39,733 nucleotides of DNA from Candidatus Poribacteria bacterium (GCA_022828145.1 JAJEJA010000107.1:1-39733), one strand, 5' to 3'; shown: positions 27,254 through 35,184, numbered from the stretch's first letter. Made by a program: numbers and translations. The notes: a model not told the origin generated them from the letters alone.

Positions 27254-29221
27254 ATGAGGGTTAAACTGCTTTCGGTTTTTCTGGTGATCTGCATCATTGC
27301 TATTTTATTGGTAGTAACTATTGTTACAAAGAACGATGGTTCAGATACATTTGCGTTTGAAACACCTCAGACGAATTTACCCAAAGGTCTAAAATCACGA
27401 ATAGGTAAAGGGGTGATTCTTGATGTGGCATACCATCCTGATGGTAGACAATTTGCCGTTGCAAGTCCTACAGGGATTTGGTTTTATGATGCTAACACTT
27501 ATGAAGTAAAAGCACTCATAGCAACAGATCAACCCGCCGTTAAGATGATGGCATTCAGTAGCGATGGAGAAAAACTGGCAACGATTGGAGAAAATAAAGC
27601 TATCAAAATATGGGATATGGAATCGTTAAATCACAAAATGACATTCGTCTATGATTCATCACCTTATTTAGATCTGTATTTTGATTTTATTATGTTCATC
27701 AAAGATGAACATACCTTGGTCAGTCATATACCCGGTTCGACTCACTTATGGGATGTGACAACAGGTACACATCAATTTAAACACAGTATTTACAAAATAT
27801 TTGAAGGTGTTTTTGGTTCGGATGGTAGGATAGCGGTCACCTGTAGAGACACTGTTGTCTATGTATGGGATGTTGTGGAAAACAATTTGTTGAAGGAAAT
27901 AAAAATTCATTCACCAGTTTATTTCTTCCAGAAAAAGGATATTGCCTTAAGTTCTAATGGGACAACACTTGCTTATGGAACTGATGAAAATATTATTGAA
28001 TTGTGGGATATTGAAACAGGTAAGCATAAGATAACACTAAAAGGACATAAAGAGGGAGTAGCATGTATCGCTTTTAGTCCTGATGGAAAAACACTTGCCA
28101 GTGGAAATAAAGACCATACCATCACATTGTGGGATGTCGCCAAAGGTAAACGTAAAAAGACTTTGAAAAAACACACTAATGTAGTTCTCAAAGTCGTCTT
28201 TAGTCCTGATGGACAAACACTATTAAGTTATGACAGATTAGGCGATCTCAAATTATGGGAAGTTGGAACTGGAAAACTTATCTATAGTCTAAGAGACCAT
28301 ATTAATGTTGCAACCAGCATATCATTGAGTCCGGATGGGTTGACTCTGGTGAGTGGAGGTCTAAATGGATACATCCATTTGTGGGATGTTGCCACCGGGA
28401 AACACAAAAAGACATTTAAAGGACACAAAAAAACAGTTAAAGGATATATAAATAGCGTTACGTCCGTATCCTATAGTCCTGACGGGTTAACAATAGCGAG
28501 TGCCAGTTCAGACAAGGCTATTCATTTGTGGGATGCAGCAACAGGCAAACGCAAGAACAGTATAACTAAACCATCAGGAAATATGAGAAAATTACTTTTT
28601 AGTCCCGTGGATCAGTTGCTTGTTGTCGCGGCAGAAAAAAGTATCCATGTATGGGAAGTTGACCCGCTGCAGCTTCTGTACGCACCAATTGTCCACGAGT
28701 CGCTCTATTATTATGAAGGTTTGTCGTTGAGCGCAGATGGGAAAAGCATTGCAAGTACTGGTAAGTCTCAGAACATTAAGATTTGGAATGTTGCAAAGGG
28801 AAATCTTATGAAAACCATAAAACTCAAGGACACTTGGCGGTTGACAAAAGATATTGCATTAAGTCCAGATGGTAAGATAATCGCGAATATGAGTCCTCTT
28901 AATAACACATTGGGTCTTTGGAATGTTGAGACTGGTGATCATAAACATTCACTTAAAGACATTCATAATCTTAAGAGATTCGGAATATATCTAAACTGTG
29001 TATTTAGTCCAGATGGGAACTATCTGCTTGCTGGAAGTTCTCACGCCACCTTAACGCTTTGGGATGCTGCCAGTGGGAAGTTAGTCAAATCACTTAAAGG
29101 TTTTTCACATGCGATAGAAGAAATAGTATTTAGCCAGGATGGAAAAACACTCTTAACAAGCGGAGATGGTACAGTACTTGTATGGGACTTTGCTACGCTA
29201 ATTAATGGTTCAGATCAATAG
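27254..29221 (+). CDS. Exported or membrane-anchored WD40-repeat protein 2
   Basis: A 655-residue protein with an N-terminal hydrophobic segment (LLSVFLVICIIAILLVVTIV) that has no obvious cleavage site and could be an uncleaved anchor. Next come TNLPKGLKSRIGKGVILDV and a first blade AYHPDGRQFAVASPTGIWFYD, then about a dozen WD40 blades; many carry the regular FSPDGKTLASGN...LWDVAKGK pattern. A TAGGAG ribosome site lies 8 bases before the ATG. It is a tandem paralogue of the preceding gene. The stop is directly followed by the hairpin tandem array at 29242. Confidence 0.92.
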   Translation: MRVKLLSVFLVICIIAILLVVTIVTKNDGSDTFAFETPQTNLPKGLKSRIGKGVILDVAYHPDGRQFAVASPTGIWFYDANTYEVKALIATDQPAVKMMAFSSDGEKLATIGENKAIKIWDMESLNHKMTFVYDSSPYLDLYFDFIMFIKDEHTLVSHIPGSTHLWDVTTGTHQFKHSIYKIFEGVFGSDGRIAVTCRDTVVYVWDVVENNLLKEIKIHSPVYFFQKKDIALSSNGTTLAYGTDENIIELWDIETGKHKITLKGHKEGVACIAFSPDGKTLASGNKDHTITLWDVAKGKRKKTLKKHTNVVLKVVFSPDGQTLLSYDRLGDLKLWEVGTGKLIYSLRDHINVATSISLSPDGLTLVSGGLNGYIHLWDVATGKHKKTFKGHKKTVKGYINSVTSVSYSPDGLTIASASSDKAIHLWDAATGKRKNSITKPSGNMRKLLFSPVDQLLVVAAEKSIHVWEVDPLQLLYAPIVHESLYYYEGLSLSADGKSIASTGKSQNIKIWNVAKGNLMKTIKLKDTWRLTKDIALSPDGKIIANMSPLNNTLGLWNVETGDHKHSLKDIHNLKRFGIYLNCVFSPDGNYLLAGSSHATLTLWDAASGKLVKSLKGFSHAIEEIVFSQDGKTLLTSGDGTVLVWDFATLINGSDQ

Positions 29222-29241
29222 AATGATTGTAAATGGATTGA

Positions 29242-29456
29242 TTTGTAGCACATTCTGTTAGATTGTGCATCTTTGAGCATCATTCTGTTAGATTGTGCCC
29301 CAGTATTTGATTTGTAGCACATTCTGTTAGATTGTGCCCCAGTATTTGATTTGTAGCACATTCTGTTAGATTGTGCCCCTATATTTGATTTGTAGCACAT
29401 TCTGTTAGATTGTGCCCCTATATTTGATTTGTAGCACATTCATCCTTGATTGTGCC
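29242..29456 (+). repeat. Six-copy 39-bp tandem array of hairpin repeats
   Basis: Units begin at 29242, 29272, 29311, 29350, 29389 and 29428. The last five are spaced exactly 39 bases; the first spacer is 9 bases shorter. Each unit has a 28-base palindromic core beginning TTTGTAGCACATTCTGTTAG and ending ATTGTGCC, then an 11-base spacer such as CCAGTATTTGA. Within the core, GCACATTCT and AGATTGTGC pair with one mismatch around a GTT loop. Unit 2 has an altered left arm and unit 6 an altered centre (CATCCTTG). The array fills the gap between two convergent genes. Confidence 0.95.
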
Positions 29457-29461
29457 TGTAT

Positions 29462-31291
29462 TCACGACGGATAAATGTCTAATGCTGCCTGCCATTTAGT
29501 CAACTGTGAAACACGTTCCTCAGAATCAGTTGGCACTTCAAGAGGTCTGCCGCGCGTGTCAATCACAAGTCCTACAACACCACCCACGGCTTCCTGTTCT
29601 ACAGTTGTTCCAGGTCCAGCACCAAGATCAAACCTGCGAGATGGATGGAGCTTAAGTGAGGCTTTTTCACCTAACGCAAGCGGATAGAGTCTTAACGCAC
29701 CGAAAGGAATCTCTTCATTGATGACAGGTCTATCTGAAGAATGGATTTCTACGGTAAGACACGTATCCCCCTCTCTTCCATTACCGATCGGTGCGACACA
29801 AGTGCCGAGGTGTATCAGACAATCTCTTTCAAAAACTTGTGTTGCGGCTTCTGCGTTCACTTGTGCGAGGACACCCAGTTGCGGCATCATAAAGATACTA
29901 TCTACGGCGAGATGTGTTACCCCTTCTGGCTGAAAAGCGTCTATCATCATAAGCATTGATTGTTGTCGACGTGGTGCATGTGATAATACGCCACCACTAC
30001 CGACTAACATATCCAATGAGAGCATGTTAACAAGTGTCTGTCCACTTTCTGCTTGACTGAATGCTTCTGAGATGGTTCGTTGCTGTTGTACGCCACGCAA
30101 TTCTACGGCTAACTGCTTGTGTTGTTCAAAAGCTAACCTGAGTGCTTCTCGGGCAATAGCCTGTTCAAGCACCAATTCTTGTAGCGTTTGCGGAATTGTA
30201 GTAGGACGAATCATCTTGTTTTTGACACGATTTCTAAGGTCGCCGACTTCAATGTCAAAAGGCACCCATCGTAAGACGTTTTCTATACCCGCCTCCGCCA
30301 GAACGTTGGAGACACTGTAACTCATTCCGAGGTTAGCACTGACGGTTCTGTTGAAAATCGCTTCATCATCTCTGTTTTTGAACACTGAGAAAACATCTGT
30401 TGTCGCACCGCCGATATCAACTCCTACAACTTGAATATCCTGTTGTGATGATACTGTTTGGATGATCTCTCCGACAGCACCCGGTGTTGGCATAATAGGA
30501 GCATCCGTCCAGTCAATAAGTGTTTTGTAACCCGGTGCTTGTGCCATTACGTGTTCAAGGAATTGCTGTTGTATTTTGTGTCGGGTCGGCATTAAGTCTT
30601 CACGTTCTAATACGGGTCGGAGATTGTCAACTATTTCCAAAGCCATGACACTGTCTAAACGTTCCCGAATAAGTTCGCGAGCGTCCTTGTTTCCCGCGAA
30701 GATAAGTGGCAATTCATAAGCAATACCGAGTCGCGGTTGTGGGCGCGCCGCTGCAATAATCTCTGCTAATTCAACGACGTGTGAGGTCGTTCCACCATCA
30801 ATTCCGCCTGACAGGAGGAACATATCGGGTCGTAATTGTCGAATCCGCTCAATTCTCTCATGAGGTAGCCGTTTGTCGTTTGATGCGATAACATCCATGA
30901 CAATTGCCCCTGCGCCGAGTGCTGCGCGTTCTGCGCTCTCCGCAGTCATATTACGGACAACACCAGCCACCATCATTTGCAGTCCACCCCCAGCACTACT
31001 TGTTGAGATATAGATGTCAACGCCTTCATCCTTCCCATTTTTTTGAATCTGCGGTTTGATGATAACGCCGTTGTCAAGGAGTTTGCGTCCAGCGAGTTCT
31101 TCTACTTCAGTGATGGCGTTGATGACACCGGCTGTGACATCTTCAACGGGTGCTTCAACAGTGGTTGGTGCTTCTCCGCGCACGATGAGTTGATATTCAT
31201 CACCCCGTTTTTCAATAAGAATTGCTTTTGTCGTTGTACTACCACAATCTGTGGCGAGAATAGAGCGGAGTTCACCCGCCGATTCATTCAT
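29462..31291 (-). CDS. GlmL/MutL family ASKHA ATPase
   Basis: A 609-residue protein of the glutamate-mutase MutL (GlmL) family, actin-like ATPases whose genes normally accompany the B12-dependent glutamate mutase and have been proposed as its accessory or reactivating factors. ATP-binding motifs are LATDCGSTTTKAILIE (phosphate 1) near residue 13 and VVGVDIGGATTDVFSVF (second phosphate loop) mid-protein. The STSSAGGGLQMMVAGVVR and FLLSGGIDGG stretches are typical. No mutase gene (mutS/mutE type) is in the window, so this is an orphan copy. GGAG lies 10 bases before the ATG. The small membrane gene ends 40 bases upstream on the same strand and may share its transcript. Confidence 0.9.
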   Translation of the reverse strand: MNESAGELRSILATDCGSTTTKAILIEKRGDEYQLIVRGEAPTTVEAPVEDVTAGVINAITEVEELAGRKLLDNGVIIKPQIQKNGKDEGVDIYISTSSAGGGLQMMVAGVVRNMTAESAERAALGAGAIVMDVIASNDKRLPHERIERIRQLRPDMFLLSGGIDGGTTSHVVELAEIIAAARPQPRLGIAYELPLIFAGNKDARELIRERLDSVMALEIVDNLRPVLEREDLMPTRHKIQQQFLEHVMAQAPGYKTLIDWTDAPIMPTPGAVGEIIQTVSSQQDIQVVGVDIGGATTDVFSVFKNRDDEAIFNRTVSANLGMSYSVSNVLAEAGIENVLRWVPFDIEVGDLRNRVKNKMIRPTTIPQTLQELVLEQAIAREALRLAFEQHKQLAVELRGVQQQRTISEAFSQAESGQTLVNMLSLDMLVGSGGVLSHAPRRQQSMLMMIDAFQPEGVTHLAVDSIFMMPQLGVLAQVNAEAATQVFERDCLIHLGTCVAPIGNGREGDTCLTVEIHSSDRPVINEEIPFGALRLYPLALGEKASLKLHPSRRFDLGAGPGTTVEQEAVGGVVGLVIDTRGRPLEVPTDSEERVSQLTKWQAALDIYPS

Positions 31292-31331
31292 GCGTTTTTC
31301 TCCTAATTAGTATTAGATTGTCTTATCTGGT

Positions 31332-31778
31332 TCATTGAATAATCTGACTCCGACTTTCTGCAAGTACTTTAGTTTCAAGTTCTTGGATTTTCTCGCGGAG
31401 TGCTTTTATTTCATCATCCTGCCGAGTACGGAATTTGAGATACTGATATGTAATTAATCCCATCGGTACACTCACAAAGCCAACGATTGCTACGATCAGT
31501 GCTATTGTGAGCGTGCCGAGGTATTCCAAGCGTTCCGTAAGGTGTTTCTCCATAGTTTGCATGTTCTCCATAACGTGTTTCTCCATAGTTTGCATGTTCC
31601 CTGAGAGATGTTCTTTTGTTTCTGTAATCTGTTTTGTGAAACTTTTCTCTACCCGCACTTCGGATTTATCTACAATCTCTCGGATTTTCTCTAAATCGTC
31701 AACGGTTAACACCGCAAATGTGTAGGAATTATAAGATAAAAAACCTACGATAATAAAAAATACAGTTAACGTTTTCAC
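31332..31778 (-). CDS. Small membrane protein with coiled coils
   Basis: A 148-residue protein of unknown function. An N-terminal hydrophobic segment (TLTVFFIIVGFLSYNSYTFA) looks like a signal peptide or anchor. An Lys/Glu-rich helix then contains two copies of an 11-residue unit, NMQTMEKH..., matching a 33-base DNA duplication. A second membrane helix (LTIALIVAIVGFVSVPMGLI) follows, then a cytoplasmic-type coiled coil (DDEIKALREKIQELETKVL). The pattern resembles small phage-holin-like or chemoreceptor-like anchors, but no family is certain. It precedes the GlmL gene by 40 bases. Confidence 0.75.
   Translation of the reverse strand: MKTLTVFFIIVGFLSYNSYTFAVLTVDDLEKIREIVDKSEVRVEKSFTKQITETKEHLSGNMQTMEKHVMENMQTMEKHLTERLEYLGTLTIALIVAIVGFVSVPMGLITYQYLKFRTRQDDEIKALREKIQELETKVLAESRSQIIQ
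31542..31599. repeat. 33-bp tandem duplication inside a coding region
   Basis: The 25-base segments 31542-31566 and 31575-31599 are identical (starting GTGTTTCTCCATAGTTTGCA) with a period of 33 bases, giving a duplicated 11-residue coiled-coil unit in frame. Confidence 0.9.
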
Positions 31779-31850
31779 AATGTTTCTCCATATTTAACTT
31801 TAGTGTGAGTTCCGTATTGGCAGCCCAAAATGCTTGTTTGCGTTTTCTGT

Positions 31851-31878
31851 GGCACAATCTAACAGAATGTGCTACAAA
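31851..31878 (-). repeat. Solo copy of the hairpin repeat
   Basis: Read on the minus strand, this is an exact 28-base match to the array core, starting TTTGTAGCACATTCTGTTAG at 31878 and ending in GCC at 31851. It lies 67 bases downstream of the stop of the minus-strand isomerase gene (31945), in the same relative orientation as the other copies. Confidence 0.95.
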
Positions 31879-31944
31879 AACCCGTCCTTTGTAAAACAGA
31901 CGCTATGACTCTCGGAGGATTTTTTTAGGGAGCTCACGTTAACT

Positions 31945-32736
31945 TTAGTATCCCAATTTCCTCAGATATTCTCGATTCACTGTCATCCTTTCTTCATCTG
32001 TGCGGTCTTCTACCGTGCCTGGACATGCGGTAATCCATCGCTCATAGTTGAGTTCTTCCAATGTAGCCATAATACCGGGGAAGTCTATCTCATCTCCGCC
32101 ACCTACATCAACCCAATCCACCTCATAATTGCTCCCATCTCCGCCAGTGTAGCCAGAATAGTCCTGAAGGTGAAGGTAAACGAGAACATCTTTATACCGG
32201 CGTATGGATTCAATAGGGTCGAATCCCCATAAGGCGGAGTGAGAAACATCTATGCAGAGTTTGCACTTGCGAAGTAGACTCATATATTTCGCCCAATCTT
32301 CAATGGAATCCACTGTCGTATTCGTATGGATATGATAACAGACATCCAATGCGTATCGTGATGCGTAATCAGCCCATTCCTCGGAAACATCTGCAAGTTT
32401 TGCGAGGTCAGAATCATCTATGGGTCGGTCACTCGGTTTTCCTGCTCCCATGAACATAAAACAGTCCGCGCCGACCTCAGCTGCAAAGTCAATTCTGCGT
32501 TTATTGATTTCCATCTGTTCGTAGTTTTTGTCAATCGGTAACCCACGTGCTGTGACTGCAGCGATAGGCATGTCAACGTTTTCACACATCCGTCGAATGC
32601 GTCTCGGCGTGCCTGCCCAGTCTAAGGACTGCCGCATTTCCCAGCCATCCCAACCAGCTCTTTTGAGTTGTGTTAATAGTTCTTCAAAATTAGGTTCTTT
32701 CCAACGTAAAGTGCTATATCCAAATTTAAATCCCAT
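31945..32736 (-). CDS. Sugar phosphate isomerase/epimerase (IolE-like)
   Basis: A 263-residue AP-endonuclease 2-type TIM barrel, close in style to inosose dehydratase/IolE proteins. Candidate metal-binding strands are VCYHIHTNTTV, LCIDVSHSALWG, VYLHLQDYSG and the C-terminal WITACPGTVED. The opening MGFKFGYSTLRWKEPNFEELL places the substrate loop after strand 1. An AGAGGAG ribosome site lies about 8 bases before the ATG. No inositol operon surrounds it; the Gfo/Idh gene that often partners such enzymes lies divergently upstream at 33076. The hairpin repeat follows its stop. Confidence 0.9.
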   Translation of the reverse strand: MGFKFGYSTLRWKEPNFEELLTQLKRAGWDGWEMRQSLDWAGTPRRIRRMCENVDMPIAAVTARGLPIDKNYEQMEINKRRIDFAAEVGADCFMFMGAGKPSDRPIDDSDLAKLADVSEEWADYASRYALDVCYHIHTNTTVDSIEDWAKYMSLLRKCKLCIDVSHSALWGFDPIESIRRYKDVLVYLHLQDYSGYTGGDGSNYEVDWVDVGGGDEIDFPGIMATLEELNYERWITACPGTVEDRTDEERMTVNREYLRKLGY

Positions 32737-32774
32737 TCTGCCTACTCCTCTTTCCAGATTATCAACATCATTAA

Positions 32775-32940
32775 CTTATAAGTACGTGAGTTTGATGAAT
32801 CAGAACAAACAACTACGGAGGTTGGGTTGAGGCACGAAACCCAACATCTTGACACATTATAGAGCAATACATGTCGGGTTTCGTGCCTCAACCCGACCTA
32901 CAACGCATATTGCATTTAATTATCAAACTCACGTTATAAG
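32775..32940. mobile_element. MITE-like element with nested inverted repeats
   Basis: The outer arms 32775-32800 and 32919-32940 match at all 22 bases of the shorter arm, allowing 3-base and 1-base gaps (CTTATAA...CGTGAGTTTGAT). Nested inside is a perfect 19-base inverted repeat, 32824-32842 and 32876-32894 (GGGTTGAGGCACGAAACCC). No ORF or transposase is inside. It fills most of the 339-base gap between the divergent isomerase and Gfo/Idh genes; the rest holds the promoter at 32983. Confidence 0.78.
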
Positions 32941-32982
32941 TCTAAATTATAACAGCCATATTATAACAAATTTTCAATTTAC

Positions 32983-33011
32983 TTGCAATAAAGGTTACTT
33001 TTTGCTAAACT
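32983..33011 (+). promoter_or_regulatory. Extended -10 promoter of Gfo/Idh gene
   Basis: TTGCAA (32983-32988), 17 bases, TAAACT (33006-33011) with TGC directly before the -10. It lies 65 bases before the ATG at 33076. Confidence 0.6.
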
Positions 33012-33075
33012 ATAAAAAATTTACGGACCATTACTTATTAGAACGTCCGTTATGATCTATTTTTAAGGAGATAGT

Positions 33076-34041
33076 ATGGATAAAGTTAAACTCGGTTTTA
33101 TCGGTACAGGTGGCATGGCAGGCGCGCACATGCGTAACTTAAAAGAGAACTTTGAGGATGTTGAGTTCTGTGCAATGTGCGATATTTCTGAAGATCGTGC
33201 AAAGGGACGCGCAGAAGAATATGGCGGAAACGCTTACACCGATTATCGCGTGATGTATGATAAAGAGGATTTAGATGCTGTATACATCTGCACACCTCCG
33301 TTTGCACACGGTGAACAGGAGCGGATCGCTTGCGAAAAAGGCGTCGCAATGTTTATCGAAAAGCCGATCCATTCTGAATTGGAACCGGCTATCATCATCA
33401 ATGGCTACGTTAAAGAAACTGGCACCATCACAAGTGTCGGTTATCACTGGCGGTATGGTGGCAATGCGCAGAATGCAAAGAAAATGCTTGAAGAGCAACC
33501 GCAAATACTGGGGGCACTCGGATACTGGATGGGTGGCATGCCAGGAACGCCTTGGTGGCGTGTGCGGGCACAATCTGGCGGCCAACACGTTGAGCAAACA
33601 ACACATATTTTCGATCTTTGCCGTTTCCTCGTTGGAAGCGATGGTAAAACCGTACACGGCGTTGCAAATAGCGGCAGTATGACCGATATTGAAAACTATG
33701 ACGTTGATGACATCAGCATGGTGAACATTGAGTTTGAGAACGGTGCTGTCGCTAACATCGTTTCCGCATGTGCTTTACAAGGTTTCGGACGTGTGCATCT
33801 TGAAGTATTCACACGCGGACTTGTTGTCACCGTTGGGGGTCCCAACAATGCTAACCGCGCAGGTGAAACTGAACCGCTCTCAGGCGCAGGTGGCAAAGAC
33901 CGAGATCGTGTCTTTATTGATGCAGTCAAGAGTGGAGATGACTCCGAGATCCTATCACCGTATAGTGATGCATTGCAGACACTCCGTATCATGCTTGCTG
34001 CAAGTACATCTTTCAGAACCGGTAAAGCTATTGACCTATAG
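33076..34041 (+). CDS. Gfo/Idh/MocA family oxidoreductase
   Basis: A 321-residue NAD(P)-dependent sugar or polyol dehydrogenase. The N-terminal Rossmann loop is GFIGTGGMAGAHM (G10, G12, G13, G16), and FIEKPIHSE carries the conserved E95-K96-P97. The central GGQHVEQTTHIFDL holds the expected catalytic histidine region. It is slightly shorter than the usual 340 residues but appears complete. AAGGAG lies 8 bases before the ATG. It is divergent from the IolE-like gene and a hydroxypyruvate-isomerase-like gene follows at 35241, consistent with a sugar or polyol oxidation route. The exact substrate is unknown. Confidence 0.94.
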   Translation: MDKVKLGFIGTGGMAGAHMRNLKENFEDVEFCAMCDISEDRAKGRAEEYGGNAYTDYRVMYDKEDLDAVYICTPPFAHGEQERIACEKGVAMFIEKPIHSELEPAIIINGYVKETGTITSVGYHWRYGGNAQNAKKMLEEQPQILGALGYWMGGMPGTPWWRVRAQSGGQHVEQTTHIFDLCRFLVGSDGKTVHGVANSGSMTDIENYDVDDISMVNIEFENGAVANIVSACALQGFGRVHLEVFTRGLVVTVGGPNNANRAGETEPLSGAGGKDRDRVFIDAVKSGDDSEILSPYSDALQTLRIMLAASTSFRTGKAIDL

Positions 34042-34047
34042 AACGTA

Positions 34048-34159
34048 CAGGACTTTCGCATTCCCCTTGATAAGGGGGTTAAAAAGGCGTTATTTCAATG
34101 ATTTAACCTCCTAATCCCCCTTAATCAGTGGGACTTTTGAATACATTACGTAAGTCCTG
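34048..34159. mobile_element. MITE-like element with 13-bp terminal inverted repeats
   Basis: The ends CAGGACTTTCGCA (34048-34060) and TACGTAAGTCCTG (34147-34159) are reverse complements at 11 of 13 positions. A second imperfect pair lies inside (CCCCTTGATAAGGGGGTTA and TAACCTCCTAATCCCCCTTA). No transposase is encoded. It begins 6 bases after the Gfo/Idh stop. Confidence 0.7.
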
Positions 34160-34165
34160 CCGTAG

Positions 34166-34186
34166 TAGGCACGTATCGCGTGCCTA
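34166..34186. repeat. Short hairpin of the TAGTAGGCAC type
   Basis: TAGGCACG (34166-34173) and CGTGCCTA (34179-34186) pair around a 5-base loop. With its lead (TAGTAGGCAC) it resembles, in reverse orientation, the palindrome in the left arm of the element at 25384. Confidence 0.6.
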
Positions 34187-34211
34187 AATATAGGCCGCAA
34201 ATCAAAGGTAT

Positions 34212-34229
34212 GAATGCTATATAGCATTC
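34212..34229. repeat. 18-base perfect palindrome
   Basis: GAATGCTATATAGCATTC is fully self-complementary. It lies between the MITE-like element and the Uma2 promoter, 161 bases before the Uma2 start, and could be an operator or part of another repeat. The stretch 34230-34320 holds nothing I can name. Confidence 0.55.
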
Positions 34230-34318
34230 CCCGTCTACCGTTTTGGCGTATTTAGCACTTGTGAATAAAACGCAAGAAAAACCGCAAACTGAATGGTTCG
34301 GGTGCCGGTGTATCGTTA

Positions 34319-34348
34319 ATGGCATAATCGTTCGAGATGTGCTACAAT
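34319..34348 (+). promoter_or_regulatory. Extended -10 promoter of Uma2 gene 2
   Basis: TACAAT (34343-34348) is preceded by TGC. A weak -35, ATGGCA (34319-34324), lies 18 bases upstream. AAGGAG (34374-34379) and the ATG (34390) follow. Confidence 0.45.
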
Positions 34349-34389
34349 ATGTTAATTAAAAGTCTCACAGAAGAAGGAGATATAGGCTT

Positions 34390-35094
34390 ATGGAAACCTA
34401 TCCAAACACTAAGCCACTCGCTTATGCCCCTGCAGAAACAACGGTCCTATATCCCGAATCGGATGGAAAACCTATGGCTGAAACGGAACGCCATTTCAGA
34501 GAGATCCTAAAGAATTTTAGCCGCCTTGAAAACCACTTTGCGCATATACCGGATGTCTACATTCTTGGAAATATGATGATGTATTACGAAGAAGGTGACC
34601 CGTTTAAATCTATCTCCCCTGATATTTTCGTTTCCTTCGGCATTGGTCGGAAAGAACGCCGCATCTATAAGATATGGGAGGAGGGAAAACCGCCTGATTT
34701 CGTCTTAGAGTTTGCAAGTAGAAAGACCTATCATAAGGATTTTACCGATAAAAAGCAGCTCTATGCGGACATCGGTATTACAGAATACTTCCTTTATGAT
34801 ATGGATGGTCATTATCTACCGACTTCTTTGATCGGATTTCGCCTTGTTGGCGGGGATTATGTTGAGATAGCAGTGGGTGCGAATGGTGGTATTCCTGCTG
34901 AAACGCTCGGTTTAGAATTTTATCTTCTTGATGATGAAATGGGTATTTACGATCCGAACACACAGGAATGGGTAAAAACACGGGCTGAAGCGGAAGCTGA
35001 ACGCGCGGAACATGCAGAAGAACGCGCGGAACACGCAGAAACCGAAGCAGCACAACTCCGAAAAGAAATAGAACGTTTGAAAGCGCGCTTGTAG
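34390..35094 (+). CDS. Uma2 family nuclease with C-terminal coiled coil
   Basis: A 234-residue Uma2/DUF820 protein. D78 (SISPDIFVSF), E107 (PPDFVLEFASRKT) and K121 or K122 (DFTDKKQLYADIG) fit the PD-(D/E)XK-like active site. After the nuclease domain (to about 190) there is a strongly charged helix with a repeated AERAEHAEERAEHAETEAAQ stretch, a probable dimerising coiled coil. It is only distantly similar to the Uma2 gene at 22494. AAGGAG precedes the ATG by about 10 bases. Role unknown. Confidence 0.93.
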   Translation: METYPNTKPLAYAPAETTVLYPESDGKPMAETERHFREILKNFSRLENHFAHIPDVYILGNMMMYYEEGDPFKSISPDIFVSFGIGRKERRIYKIWEEGKPPDFVLEFASRKTYHKDFTDKKQLYADIGITEYFLYDMDGHYLPTSLIGFRLVGGDYVEIAVGANGGIPAETLGLEFYLLDDEMGIYDPNTQEWVKTRAEAEAERAEHAEERAEHAETEAAQLRKEIERLKARL

Positions 35095-35150
35095 CATTGG
35101 TGATTTGAGTTGTTAGTGGAGATATTCCAACAACAGACTATATTGGAGTT

Positions 35151-35184
35151 CATGAAGAATTTGAACCGTTTCAAACTCTTCATG
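35151..35184 (+). promoter_or_regulatory. Hairpin in the leader of the isomerase gene
   Basis: CATGAAGAATTTGAA (35151-35165) and TTCAAACTCTTCATG (35170-35184) pair at 14 of 15 positions, the last being a G-T wobble, with a 4-base loop. It has no T-run. It sits between the Uma2 stop and the isomerase start and could act as a processing or attenuation structure. Confidence 0.5.

Noticed and set aside
29215..29439. Minus-strand ORF of 13-residue repeats (MCYKSNIGAQSNR)
   Set aside because: It exists only because the 39-base repeat period is a multiple of three; it lies wholly in the hairpin array and has no ribosome site.
29242..29456. CRISPR array
   Set aside because: The spacers are only 11 bases and nearly identical, and no cas genes are present.
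33275..33682. Plus-strand 135-codon ORF within the Gfo/Idh gene
   Set aside because: It is an out-of-frame shadow; the Gfo/Idh frame has all family motifs.
34335..34347. GTGCTACAAT as a half copy of the hairpin repeat
   Set aside because: Only about nine bases match, with no second arm; it is better explained as an extended -10 promoter.
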